A DNA stretch of 64,000 bases from Durusdinium trenchii (GCA_963970005.1 CAXAMN010026506.1:22241-86240); one strand, 5' to 3'; positions 45,547-57,765 are shown, counted from the first letter of the stretch. Translations and numbers: made by a program. Notes: generated by a model not told the origin, from the sequence alone.

Positions 45547-45761
45547 CAAGATAAACATATATATCAATGATACTGCTTGATTTTCTTGCTTATGTGACTT
45601 TTTATGATGTAGTTTTATGTGTTCTTATTGTAAAAAACTGCAATCAAAAGATAGCCACAAGGGTGCCTTCATCTTTTGTTGACATCTGTATTCATCTCTG
45701 TTCATCTGCCTCTACCAAATCCTTTTGGTCTCAAATCGTAAAAGCTCATACCAGACGAATC

Positions 45762-47850
45762 ATGGCAGCAGATGGTAATGTCAGTCTTGAGGATGCGTTG
45801 AACGCGACCAATTCTTTGAAATTGGTCAATTTAGACAAGGGCCCACAATTCTTGGAGTCCCATATGTCTTCTGGCCACTTCGATCCTACTGACTTACCAA
45901 TGAAACCTATGGACTTGAACGCGGCTTCCATGAAGCGCTACATAGAGATCATCAATGACGTGCAAATGGAAAACGTCTCCCACGAGCAGCAGCAAATCTT
46001 TTTGGAAAAGAGATTCCATGACCTACCTCCTCCATTCGGATTCAAATCGTCTCCTGGCATGGCAGTAAAGGTCAACTGGGTGCTCTTCACACGAGAAGAT
46101 GGGAAGAAGCTTTTGCTGAAAGACATCAACCTAGACAAGAAGGTCAAGGCATCATTCATCAAATCCATCTCCCATGGTGATCTCTACGCATTCACATGGG
46201 AAGGTAATGTCAAAAACGTCGTGAAGGCAATTGTGTACATGATCCACAACATGAAAGTTGGAAGGGGAGGCTTTATTTGCATGTGTCAAGCTTTAAAGCC
46301 TGAACGGAACAGCTCTGAAGCCTTCAATTTTCACGAGCAAGATGTTCGACTTCATCGAGCAAGAAGGGCCAAGGGAGAATGTAAAGAACATACAGCTACG
46401 ATGGATCACCAAGCAGCTCAACAACCCCAAGAGCCCAATTCACAAGTGGCCAGAGCGTCTTGTAGAAAAATATCTCAGGAATCTTGCCAATGATGGTGTA
46501 CGTGCTCAGCTGGTGACTGACTTTCACTTCACACTCGCTGATGTCAATGTCTGTGCCCTCAAAGAACTCATTCCCATACTTCGCCTTTGTAGGGAGAAGT
46601 CTCTTGGGTTTCATGGCACGGCGGGCTTTGGCAAGACACCTTTGGCCCGCATCATTTGCATGGCCTTCTCCAGGTATTGGGTCAACAAAGTGAAATCAAA
46701 AGACGAACCAGGATTTTGCACGGCCAGCGAATTTGATTTTTTCGTGGCCAAGTGGGTCGTCTGACAAGGCCAGACTTGTTTGATGATGGAACATTCCAAG
46801 ATCACTTGATCAAGAAATTGAAGGCCTTTGCTGATGTTGGCTTGGAAGAAGCCATGACGAAAGAAAGGTGGGGAGCCGCCAAGTTCGTAATGCAGCAGCT
46901 ACGTGTGTGGTGTGTAAATGACTTCGACGCCAATGCCGAGCCCAAAGATAACATGGCACCGGACACTAACAAGTCTACGATCGCCCATCAAGAGTTCATG
47001 GATACGTTGGCACCGGCGTGGCCCAAGGACACCTCGAAGGAAAACATCCTTGCCGTGCTCAAGAGGTCCAGCATTTGCATCAACACCCGCACACACAATC
47101 ACACTTACCTCTATGTTCGCCCAGCAGGTGACAAAGAGGTGTCTGTGCAGCGTGTCCGTCTTCCTGCAGACGCTTCTTTTCTTCGCCCAGCCGCTGGTGA
47201 AAGGTATATACAGTACCGGCATGGCAACAAGGAGCCCCATTCAAGCTTTCAAGAACACCTTGACTGGGAACAGGCTTGGCTCACTGCACTTTTGGAAGAC
47301 AAACCTCTACCACCATGGCTGCCGTCTGGCATGGGTTGTTCACGGACTCCTCCACACAGTTGCCGCCAGTACCTTTGTCCCCTTTATCACCCATCCGTTG
47401 CAAAGAGGAACCGAATGAGACACCATCAAATGTATTCAAGCGCTTGGTTTCTCAAGCCTTCCATGAGCCCATCGACTTGGACACCCCTTCGCCTCAAAAG
47501 CCACTGAAGCAAGTGAAGGTTGAGGTCTCTTCAAGCCCATCCACGGCACCAGTGCTTGCTCAGCTTCACGGTCAACAACGTGATCCAGCATCTGAAGAAC
47601 ATCCCTTGCCTGATCATGAGCAACATGAGGAATGTGAGCCTGCATCTGCTGAACATCCTCTAGCTGACCATGAAGAAGATGAACAAGGTGGTGAACTTCC
47701 CTTGCCTGACTATGAAAAAATGAACAATGTGGTGATTCATCTCATGAACACGATGGCAACCAATGTGAATATGCCTCTCCTGTACCTGTTCATGACCCTA
47801 CTGATCTTCACTCAGCTGAAGTCCATAGCGTTTACTGAATGCAAGAACTA
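45762..47850 (+). pseudogene. P-loop NTPase of an element-associated family, with frame breaks
   Basis: The best start is Met at 45762 (MAADGNVSLEDALNATNSLK); an ORF start at 45567 adds a hydrophobic leader of doubtful reality. Residues to about 46330 are one frame. The next part (QLRWITKQLNNPKSPIHKWP) is shifted and contains GTAGFGKT at 46615-46638, a Walker A loop. After a 6-T run (46737-46742), where one missing T would explain the shift, the protein continues as RGQVGRLTRPDLFDDGTF, with a DDG Walker-B-like block, then MTKERWGAAKFVMQQLRVWC and ILAVLKRSSICINTRTHNH. A last shift near 47330 leads to an acidic tail with the repeated phrase EHPLPDHE / EHPLADHE. The ATPase order resembles a dinoflagellate family I recall. 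It lies just upstream of, and on the same strand as, the KDZ-like gene. Confidence 0.6.
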
Positions 47851-47974
47851 ATTTTAATGTTTTTTTAATAGACTTCAAGTTGCAATTGATAACTGTTCGT
47901 GTATACACCTTGTAGTTATTTTTTACATGTAATTTGTAAAAATGTACAATTGTAAGCAGTAAGGCTTGCGTGCA

Positions 47975-49880
47975 ATGTCACATCTACTACATGCCTCATG
48001 AAGCTCGTGATGCTCATGGGGTCTGTTCCGCATGTGGAACGCCTTTGCAGATTGGAGGCGTCTTCTCTTCCATCCAACAACAGCCACCAGATGATGAAGG
48101 TGATGAAATGGATGTGGATGAAGATGTTTCTGGCGGCGCATCTGCAGACGGAGAAGGCTTTAAACATGTCTGTGCTATCATTGCTCTTCAAGCTCTAGAT
48201 GTACCAATCGCTGTCTCCTCCAACGGGCCCTTTAGAGTCTCACAATGTGTGTCCCTTCTCAATCCTTTGGGTGCAACGTTGAAGGCAGTGCGAGCCTGTG
48301 AAATTGGAATAGACGGAAAGTACTTGGTCCACCGGGCTGATGATCAGCATTTCTTTGGAGCATCTGTCTTGGAGGGGATGGCTGTAATTCATGATGATGG
48401 AACGAAAAGGAAGACATCATTAGTTGAACTTCATCGAATCATACTTTCCAAGGAGCACAGTATCTTCAGACTTGTTCTCCTCAAGACGCACTTGTCTCCT
48501 TTCCCTCCTGCTGTTGACGTTGAAGGTGGAGCTTGTTGAATGAAGAAGGTGAGCGCTCACTCCACGTCTTTGTCTTTGTGCAGATGTGGATGGAAACTAC
48601 AAAAGCGCCATACTATCCAGGCTGTCGTCTATGATCTGACTGGAAAGGAGCATGTACTTATCGATACCAAGCAAGCAATGTAGAAACCGCAGTATGGAAT
48701 ATGGACCCAATTTCCGTCGTCGCAGTGGTGATCTCCTCAACACGGTTGTGGTTTCATCCATGGGTTTGGAGCAGGTTTTGTTCATCAACTCCAAGGTAGG
48801 CTTCACCATTCGATACTTGAAATACCATGCTCATCTACTTTTCCGTTGCGCTGCCTCTGCCAGAGGGTTAGAGTGGTGCTATGAGAAAACCTTTTTCGAT
48901 GGATGTGGCGATAAAATGGGTTGGGAAGGCAACTTCAGGAAATTGCATTACGATGCTCTTTTCTACTACATGGTCGCCATTGAATGGGAGAAGATTGGCA
49001 AACATACAAGCCTTGCCATTGGAAATGAACTCAATGAAGAGACCCTGAATCAGTATGACCACTTCTGCCATGAGAATCTGTTTCCTCCATCTCGTCGAAA
49101 CAAAGTCACTGCCATTGTATGTGATGGCCATCAAAAGGTTCTCGACTCATGAAGTGTCTTGGAAAGAAGGTGCCCACATCTCGGCCAGGTCGTCCTCGCA
49201 AAGATGGAGTCAAAAAGGAAGAGCGCAACCATGGATGGTTCATGGTCATTGACCCGTGTGCCTCTCGCATCCTGGCCATTGAAAGCTTGGACAAGCCAGA
49301 GAACAATGAGATAGTCGCAAAGTCGGTGACCAAGGTTTTGCCACTTTACCCCAAGGTTGACCTTCTCATACTCGATCGCTCTTGCCACTACAAGTCCTCA
49401 GCTATCAACAACCCGGAGCTTTCGCAAATCAAGTACTACTCGTTGGACAAGTTCCACGCATACCGCCACAAAAGCACATGTCCTTGCAACCCATTGGCCA
49501 AAAAGAGTCTCAAGAAGAGATTGGGATCTATCAATACTTCGGTGGCGGAGCAGACCTTCTCATGGTTCAGGGGCTATGCCAATTTCTTGAACGACATGCG
49601 CTCTCTCCGTCATAGGTTCGCAGTGCTTCTCTTCTGTACCTGGCACAATGACTTGATGACTGCTGGAAAGACGGAGCACTTGAATCAGTTCAAATGGAAG
49701 AAGCAATCCCGCAAGATCTCCAAGCCGTACTCTTGCAACCTGAAGCGCAAGGGTAAGGGGCATCGAAGCATGCGAGTCTTGAAGGCCATGAAGGCAATGA
49801 AGCGATGGCCGCCATGCGTGAGAGCGTCCAAATTTTCGACGCAGCACTTGCGTATAGCGACACTATCGGAAGCATAGTGG
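47975..49880 (+). pseudogene. KDZ-like transposase with Cys-cluster N-terminal part, frame breaks
   Basis: The N-terminal part (ARDAHGVCSACGTPLQIGGV, then an acidic linker) leads to LCRCGWKLQKRHTIQAVVYD, a Cys cluster of the sort found before KDZ (Kyakuja-Dileera-Zisupton) transposase domains. A 4-bp tandem duplication (GCAAGCAA, 48671-48678) breaks the frame before MEYGPNFRRRSGDLLN. Then come VVVSSMGLEQVLFINSKVGF, VTAIVCDGHQKV (about 49110), another shift, RPGRPRKDGVKKEERNHGWF, LLILDRSCHYKSS, YYSLDKFHAYRHKSTCPC and SVAEQTFSWFRGYANFLNDM (about 49540). The D...D-FH-H-C...E order fits the catalytic core of KDZ proteins. It ends in a Lys-rich tail at 49877. I could not find terminal inverted repeats around the pair of genes. 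Confidence 0.6.
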
Positions 49881-49889
49881 CGCGAGTAC

Positions 49890-50449
49890 TCGGCAAGGGC
49901 CATTGTACAAACCCTCAAATTTATGCAACCGTCTCAGAAAAGGCATATATTAAATAAAGACTGCGATACTTATCAGCAATGCCTGCTGTGCGACAAAGTT
50001 TTCCAAAAAACCAAAAAACAAAAAGCTAAAATACCAAAAAACAAACAACGAAAAAACCAATGTTCGACACAAAATGCAGCCAACATCCAAAAACCAATAG
50101 TGACCCCATTCTGTCTCAAACATTGTTTTCTTTTGTGTTTTTTTGTGTTTATGTTTTTTTTTTAGTGTTCTTTTGTATTTTTGTTTTTTTTTTGTATTCC
50201 CTCTGAATTGGGATAGGGTTGGATCTCACAAAATTGATCAAAAAATAACTCAAAACCTCAATTTTGGAGAGGTTTTTGCAAGAGATCACAGTAAAACACA
50301 GTGTTTTTGCATCATTTTTGCATGAAAAACATCTCCCAGGAGCACCCGTTCTGTTGATTTTTGGTAGGTTCAAAAATCGCTCCTGGCAAACCCAAGATGC
50401 CTCACCGAGAAAGCGAATAAAGAGGGAAGTAAACATCCTAAGTTTTGTT
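49890..50449. other. Low-complexity A-rich then T-rich spacer
   Basis: 50000-50090 is A-rich with repeats of CCAAAAAAC. 50120-50200 is T-rich with repeats of TTTTGTGTTT. They are near mirror images in composition and could pair weakly. No gene. Confidence 0.5.
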
Positions 50450-51060
50450 TCTTACGAAAGCTGGCTCCAACGGGCGGTCAAATTTGGTGCATGTTTGTGC
50501 CAATCCTCGGCGATCTTGGCGCATTCTTAGGGCATATCCCTCGCATTTCACCCACTCTTGACGCTTCTCGTGGAGGTATGTTGGAAGTGATTGGGGCCGT
50601 GGGGTCTAGATCAGGGCTATGTTGAAGGCTTTGCTTTGCGGTCATGTTGGTCCACTTGGCTGCTTTTTCTTTGCCGTTTGACTTGGGCACGTGGTCTTTT
50701 GAGTAGTGTGCGTAAACACCGTAAACACTAAACACCATTAAAAAATTAGGTCCGACAAGTGTAAGACAGGTGGTTTTGACAGCGTTGGCTTTGGTTGTCA
50801 TTTTTGTTGCTTACGAAAGCTTTTTGCAATGGGCGGTCAAATGCGGGCATGTTTGCGCCAATCTTCGGCGATCTTGGTGCATTCTTTGTCACGTTTCGCC
50901 GAATGTTGGGGCTCTCTTGAGGCTCCTCGTGGGGGTATGTTGGAGGTGATTGGGGCCGTGGGATCTATGGTGCAGGCTTTGCTGCTGTTATGTTACTTTT
51001 TTGCGGTAAAACCAGTGACAGACTTAGGTCCGACAAGTATAAGTAGGTTACTTTTTTAGG
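50450..51060 (+). repeat. About 370-bp repeat family (TCCGACAAGTGTAAG), second locus, two units
   Basis: Two head-to-tail units (about 50455-50815 and 50816-51060, the second shortened by losing the TGGTCCACTTGGCTG part). Each has the TTCGGCGATCTTGG-like phrase and the GTCCGACAAGTGTAAG-like phrase. Related to 42480-42940. Confidence 0.85.
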
Positions 51061-51915
51061 CCATGGTGGTCTTTTGCTGTCAGCCTGCGGCTATCCTGAG
51101 GCATCTCCTTTATCATATTGGCAATTTTCACCCATTGTTCACAAGACATGTTGTGGGCTCTGTTGGGGGTGTGGGGCTGCTGCTCCGCTTTCCGTTTTTT
51201 TCCGAACTGGTTTGCAGCCGCAGGCCCCGCCGCAGATCAAGCAATTTTTCGTGAACATGCTCAAGCTGACGCTTGAATGGCCTTGATTGAACAGTACCCT
51301 GAGAGAGAATTGCGTGCTTTGTGGCAGATATTTTTTCGCCGGGAGAACTTTGGCACGCGGTCTGAGTCAAAGTGCACTCCGTGATGTCAAACCATGTCGA
51401 TGTCTTGAGCACTCCGCTATGCTGAGGACATTGTGCAGGGTAAGCCTCAAGCTCCTGCGCCGCCCAAGCCTGCAGACTCCAGGCAAATTCCACTCCCAAG
51501 ACGGCCAACGAGCACCTTCCATCAAAGTCGAGACAGTGCTGATGGCAATAAGAAGTGTGCTCACTGTCAATGTGTGCAAGGAAGCCATTTTGCGCTCAGG
51601 CGCCACATTGAAACGGGATGCTGCAAATCCTTCAACCCCAATCGACTCTTGGGCAGTTACATCCCACAAACGTGGCCTGAACTCATGACTCTAGCCAAGA
51701 ACACTGAAACGGATACCATCCTGTCGACGCCTGACTACATTCAAGCACTCCGCACTGCGTGTGTGCTCTGTGACGCAGGCATTGTGTGAAGCCTGGAGCC
51801 ATCATTCAAAACCACTTGCAAGATCATGCTGCCATAGTGCTCCAGAGCCCACGATCTGGGGCATCCTGAATCTCTTGGCCCACAACTCGATTTGGCTGGC
51901 AGGGTTCGACCGCAT

Positions 51916-51939
51916 ACACAGAGAGAGAGAGAGAGAGAG
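51916..51939. repeat. (GA)n expansion
   Basis: A run of GA dinucleotides sits where copy A has only CAGAGGGAGA (about 16977-16987), so it expanded after the two copies separated. Confidence 0.8.
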
Positions 51940-53499
51940 CCCTTTAGCCACTTCCTTGGTCAAGTTGTCCAAGCAGCAGGAGGGCAAGACATCAAATGGC
52001 CGCTCCAACAAGAGAAAGTGAAGTGCACCTTGATGGCTCTACGCCTGATCAACCCGGACAACCTTTGCTTTGTCCACGCCACAATGCTGGCTTTCTTCTG
52101 GGGCTTTGTGCATTTGCAGAATTGCAAATGGTCGCAGCTCCTTGTGGGTCGATGTTCGTGAGCTTGATTGCTGGAAGGATTGGCGGATGGAAGACAGCGT
52201 GATGCTCATGAGTTCCTTAAAAATTCGTAGCGTTCTTTCAGCCAGCTCACTCATGGACAGATCCAAGTCATGGACCGAGCCACGGCTTACCTGCCACCGT
52301 CTCTGGTCACTAGTGGGACCGCCTGAAAGGGTCTCCTTGCGGCAGACAAAGTGCTTTTTTGGCTTTGGCTTCGTCTCTCAGAGCTACGGGGCATACGTGA
52401 AAAGGTTTCACGGAGCCTGCCATCCTCACGCCGCATACACATGTCAAAATTCATGACAATCTCGCAGGTCAGAAGACCGTCAACTAGTGCGCAATCAACT
52501 CAAAATCCAAGGCATAGCCTTGGTCTCAGCTGCTCAGTTGCTAGGCCAGGTCAGGTCGATCTGCAAGGCAGGTTTGTAGCAGGGTCAAGGTCAGCTGCAG
52601 GCCGCCAGCTTTAGAAGCAATGCCAGGATCTGTGGGGACATGTTCTGTCCCAGGGTGAGGCGAGTCAGTGTAAAGCCAATCCCCCAATCCCATTGGCGGC
52701 GCTTCAAGGTCAAAACCTAACAGGAAACCTTTCACGATTCCGGGGCGCCCCATAAATTGTGCCACGGTGCTTGAGATCAGTCTCATAGTAGGCCTTGGCC
52801 ACAGGGAAGTTCAGAATCGTCGGGCAGCAGTGAGTTGTCAGAGAGCATCGGCGTGGCACCACAGGCAAGGAGTATCTGCATGTTGGTGGTCGAGGCCAAC
52901 CCAGTCAAGGGTCCTGGTCAAAGTCCAAAGTCCAACGGGCCTGAAAGTCACGTTGGAAGACATTCTTGACCAGTGACTTGGTGTCCAAGAAGATCTGTGC
53001 GCAAGCTCCACAATGAACCGCAAAGTAGCTCATCAGCTCTTCCTTAGTTTCCATTTCCTGCCAGCATTGCTTTTCCAGGAGCTTCGCAAGTTGAAAAACC
53101 TTGGCGTCGTGATCACGTATATAGAACCCGACAGCGAATCAACCAGACGCAAGTCCAGTCAGCACGTCTAGACCAACACCGAAAATCAACTAAAACAATT
53201 TCAAGTGGCAAGAGTGCGCGCTCAGCAGGAGCTCCAAGATCAAAAAGATCAACCATGCACGCGGCTCTGCAGGCACCCCGCTAGTGGGGAGAGCTGCAGA
53301 GCTCATCTGAACCCAGGGGCTTGTACCTTGTATGCAACAGCAATCGTTTTGCTTCTACAATCCTTATTCATGTTGGCCGCCAGAGCCCAGCCACCACCCG
53401 GCACTGCCACCGAGGGCCCGACGCCGTTCTATGCGCTTGTTCTCCTCAAAGGATAGCGCAAACCGGTTGCAGTCGCCATGTGCAAGTTTTTCCTTGCGC

Positions 53500-53575
53500 C
53501 AGCCTCAATATCTTTGTGTACAACAGGGAGACAAGCGGGGAGACATGAAAGGAGGCAAGGAGACAAGGCAATGAC
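53500..53575 (-). repeat. GA-rich minisatellite, inverse of the 15.5-kb CT-rich array
   Basis: The phrases GGAGACAAGCGGGGAGACAT and GGCAAGGAGACAAGGCAATG correspond in reverse complement to the CTTGTCTCC / CATGTCTCCCC phrases at 15495-15700. Confidence 0.65.
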
Positions 53576-53949
53576 TGATTGATGAATGGCATTGATATGT
53601 TGGCATGATCACGGCCCTTGACTCTGACAGCCCGTTGATTTGCTTTCAGATTGACCGTTTTCAACCTGATGCGCAAGGCAATGTTGAGAAAGCAGTTTGG
53701 CACCTGGAGCTCTCTGTTGTACACGTACTGATTTCACCTGATCAGGACTCACTGTGCACCGAGGGCAGGTATCCTCCACCGTGGACAAGATCAGTATGGT
53801 CACCTCCAGTGTGTCGGTCTCGTCTCCCAAGGATGGGTGGTTTTCGATGATGGCATCCCTTTCGTGGGGTGAGGGTTCTACCAGGGCCATGACTGGTAGT
53901 GAAAGAGACCATGCTTTGGTTGTGCGCCTGCCCGTTCGTTGAGTGCCAA

Positions 53950-54800
53950 AGCGAAAAGAAGTTTTAGTAGAGCGCACAAGCGCTTGGCCCACTACGGGTA
54001 CACGAGCTATAGAGGACGTGTTCTTTTCAGGGATGGACCTCCTTCCCTGGATGCTGCGCCACCTAGCTTTGGTCCATGGGCCACCATGGATTGCAACTGA
54101 TTTTGTTGCAATGCACCCGCTGGACACAATCCCTTCAGTGGACAACATATGGCTACCATGCTGCGCAGCCATTGGACACTCCCAGGACCATGGAGGGTTG
54201 TTAGTTTTTTGATACAAGTGTGCCTCACTTGGAGGGTCTGGCGGCATGGACCATTCAAGCCTGCCTCGCGAAGTGTGCATCAAAAGAATTGCGCCAGATC
54301 TTCTTTCTAGGTCATGCTTCTAGCATCGCCGGTGGAGTCTGGTGTTACGGCGCAGGTTCACTTGATCGCGAGGCCCTGTGGTTTGGATCCTGAAGGGAGC
54401 AGTGCTTGCACGTGCAGAGAACGCCGTTCCTTGCCCGGATGTTCTCAATAACTTAACGTCAAAATCTTGTTGCCCAGAGTGACACCCGTGGCGCTGCCAT
54501 TGTTTGTGGCGGCGCGACGACTTCTGCAGTCACGGCCCGTTACGGTCATCAGCCCATCCCCCTCGACCTGTCCAGAGTGCGGCCAGGATCAAGAACCTAT
54601 TGTTCACCACATTCTGTGGCATTAATCTTTAGTGGGTTGCACGCCCATCAATCTCCGCAATCCCAGATTTTGAGTTGGCTAGGTTGGTCTTCTACCGAGG
54701 TCCTCCCCGTTTCGGTTCTTCGCCAGATGGCCACCATTCGCGCGGCCGATGTCACCGCGAACTTCGAACCTCGACGACCGGGGTCGGGGGGGGGGCCTCC
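53950..54800 (+). pseudogene. LINE-type element fragment with C-terminal CxxC...H zinc motif
   Basis: Plus-strand phrases in changing frames: RAHKRLAHYGYTSYRGR (about 53973-54020) and then CPECGQDQEPIVHHILWH (about 54570-54620). The second has the form of the C-x2-C...H zinc motif at the end of many non-LTR reverse-transcriptase proteins. A weak continuation (ILSWLGWSSTEVLP, LRQMATIRAADV) matches the short block that follows it in dinoflagellate LINEs as I recall them. Stops and frame changes throughout. It directly follows the peptidase copy, so parts of one element or of two adjacent elements are possible. Confidence 0.45.
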
Positions 54801-57215
54801 TCCCCCCACGCTTGAGGTCCTTGATGGGCCTGTCTTGGAAGCTTGCTGCTGTTACCTCTCTCTTGGTGATGATGATTGTCATGGCGATGTTGATGATGCT
54901 GATGCTGGTTGGACAGTTGAAGTTGGCAGCCGTTCTTTACTGAGAAGCCTTTGCAGGAACTACAGTAAGATCAAAGCAAAAAAATGTCTCCCTAGAAGTG
55001 ATCACGCGTGCAACATCCCCTGCGATCACGGGCGACGGACCTTTTGTAATCAAAGACCTCAACGTTGTGGATTGCCCTGCAAATCTCAGTCGAATGAGGT
55101 AGCACTTGGGGTCTGCTGCCTTGTGCACCACCCGCGGGCGCCAGCTTGATCCGCTCGTGGCTTGAGTATGTATGTAGGTAGGTAGGCATACGCTCGTTCG
55201 TTCGGTTTGTTTTATGGATTGACCTGTTACGTACATATACTTGGTACATGTACCGTATACATCTATGTATACAAATAAAATGCCCATGCCCAAACTCGTA
55301 TCGCTGAGTCAAGCGCAACTGGCTGGTAGGCCGGAATGGAGGTCGTGATGGGCACGGCGGTATTTGGGAAAAAGCTGGAACGGCTGCGTACCTGGCCAGC
55401 GCCGCGCGCCCAACAATTTTACCCGCTTGGGAAACGCTGCAATCGCCTCAGCTTTAGCCTCATCCAGCCATTCCTTGACCTGGGTGGCTCATCTTGAGGT
55501 ATTTTGACGCCAACAACCAATAGGTTCACAGCTGGGTCTCAGGCAGTATGTACAGCAAGCAACACAACGCCAAAAGAAGAAGCTGCTGAAGCTCGAGGAA
55601 ACAGGTCACCTTCCAACCGCAGCCCAGGGATCGCCAATGAAAGATGCTCGTCTATCTAAAGCTCTGCAGCAATGAGCACAGGGCTGCAAGGCTTCCAAGC
55701 AGCAAAAGACCTTGCCCTTCCAAGCCTGAAGGTGCAAGTTGCGATACTGATGTTCACCCCCGCTTGAGGCTAGGGCGACCGCCCTCCAGCATTGACATTG
55801 CCGCATTAATACCTGAAGACATTGTAAAACAAAATGCATTCAGCAAATTCGCAGCGCAACATCTAGATTGAAGAGCAATCCCTATGCCGGCAAGGTGCAT
55901 TGAGTTCGGTTTGCGGATTGACATCGTGGGCTGTGGGATAACTTCAGCCCAACTTCAGCTTGAGGCAAAAGACAAAGAACGATGAGTAATACATAGAACC
56001 GGTCCTGTGACCTGTGTGTTGCAAGGTTGTAGAGTTTGTAATGTGGAATCTTTGGTCCAAGCCCTGTTGATTTTCCTTTCGACGTTGGAACGGGTATGTT
56101 GAGTCACCAAAATTTGGCGAAAGGCCTGGGCAACTGACATGACCATGAAGACTGCAGACTTTTTCCAGACAGGGCGTGCTTTGTACCCGCTTGCAATTCA
56201 ACTGCTCCGCCACACATTGGCAACCGCCTCTGCAAGCAAAGGCCTCACAGCATTCTGCGCAACCAATTCGAACAGTCAAAAACGGAATGGTGCCTTCTTT
56301 TCTTTAGACGGCTTGCCTCGCAGCTGCGGCCAAATCAGCGATGGGGTTGAGCTGACGACCCACACCCTGCCAGCGGGAAAGCTCCACAACAAACACTGCA
56401 CGGTAAAAATCAAACAAGTCCGTAAACACCAACCATTTCCGGTTGACGGTAGCTCAACAGTTTGGGTTCGCTGGGTTTGATCGGAAAGCCAGGCGGCCGC
56501 AGCGCAAGTTTCGTGCTCTGTGGCCCGCCCTGCCTCGAGAACAATGATGCTTGTCCTCGGCTTGTGTGGCAGCCACGCTTGCAATCATGACGCGAACTGC
56601 CAAACAATCGCAAGACCTAACTGCTTGCTGCAAGCGTAGCTGGCGATACTTTGCGAGCACTAAACGCCAAACAAATGAGACTATATTCACCATGTGCGTT
56701 TTTGGAATGGACAGCAACAAGGTGCGCTTTGTGGTTTCGCCTTCAGACTTGGCGCGTTGAGTCCATTTACAGTTGTTCGGCGCCGCTCCTCTTGGGGCAT
56801 AGTTTTATATCCGCCTCAAGCCTTCTATATAGGATCCATGTCCAGTAGAGACCCTCTTCCATCTGTCTGTCTTGACGCGGTTCTCCGCGTCCATATCGAA
56901 GCCTGGTCTGCGCATCTTTGGCGCATCTGCCCATCCACCAGGCGTGCGTGCGACATAGTGACAGTGAGCTTTCACCAAGCCAATAAAAATCACAACAATT
57001 AAAGAATCGGTCAACCCAACATGACAAGCTAAGTGAAAATCCCGATGAGAACGTTTGTGGATAGAGTGGGGGGGTTATGATGTGTGTAGGCTGTTATGCT
57101 GTGTGTGTAAGTTGGCGTGTCTGTGTGTGTGTGCACACCTCTGTTTCCAAGAGGCTCTTCGATAGAGATCTTTTTGATAAGGAGTTTCAATTGAGCAGGG
57201 GAGTGGCGCGCGGTC
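54801..57215. other. Unassigned, likely retroelement debris
   Basis: Frames on both strands (for example 56139-56480 plus and 56276-56584 minus) are open by chance and have no recognised motif. 54840-54910 contains a GAT/GTTGAT-rich stretch, and 55165-55205 contains repeats of GTAG and CGTTC. At 57060-57140 there is a TGTG-rich tract. Confidence 0.35.
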
Positions 57216-57724
57216 TTGGAGTCACCACTCAACGAAGACACTCCTTGTACTGCGGTGATATCCGGAAAGGACGCCTTCTGGACGTACAATGATTTAAGCC
57301 ATTGTTGTTTCCAGCAACGTGGCTATTACTCTCATCGAACACTCATGGGCCCAAATACATCACAGCCTGACAGATCACAGCCAGATCCACTTTGCTTACT
57401 ACTGATATGTGGGCAACCGGTTTATCACCTTCAACGAAACCTTCCTTCAGCACCTCGGCCCTCGGCATTCATGCCCTCATTCACCCAGATTTATACGGAA
57501 ATGCCATTGAATTAGAACCAGTTGAAGACATGCACCTTTTGGGCTTCAACCTGGACCACCGCGCAATCACATACATACCACGGCTGGCTCGCAGCGCCTG
57601 CGCCTTTCAGGTCTTGTCTCACGCGCCCACCGCATCAGGAAATACACCTTTCCACCCGCAGCCATCGAGCGAGCGCTTGTTCACCTGGCTCAGGGGCACC
57701 CACCAAAGGAGTGTGATCGACTAG
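57216..57724 (+). pseudogene. Non-LTR reverse-transcriptase fragment
   Basis: The phrase EPVEDMHLLGFNLDHRAITY (about 57510-57570), preceded by IHALIHPDLYGNAIEL, resembles the part of dinoflagellate LINE reverse transcriptases after the catalytic palm: a hydrophobic -LGF-LD- block followed by a Pro-rich loop, here YIPRLARSACAF. The part ahead of it is in another frame. No YxDD motif is present in the fragment, so it is a remnant. Identification rests on recalled family shape only. Confidence 0.35.
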
Positions 57725-57765
57725 TGCGCAGCAAAATCCGATGAGGGAGCGCCGATACTGCTGAG

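Larger units (their letters stand above)
51290..53945 (+). pseudogene. LINE-type polyprotein part: C2H2 fingers and USP-like peptidase, copy B
   Basis: The same order as copy A. KKCAHCQCVQGSHFALRRHI and ETGCCKSFNPNR (about 51550-51640), then RTACVLCDAGIV, breaking off where copy A has the second finger's His part. NPDNLCFVHATMLAFFWGF (about 52055-52110) gives the Cys box, with TGC at 52066-52068. PLICFQIDRFQPDAQGNVEK (about 53630) follows, then GHLQCVGLVSQGWVVFDDG (53793-53850) as the His box. Multiple frame changes show decay. Between about 52.6 and 53.6 kb the sequence has no counterpart in copy A and includes an inverted copy of the CT-rich minisatellite, so it probably holds secondary insertions. 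This copy aligns across the point where copy A is interrupted and so defines the empty site. Confidence 0.6.
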
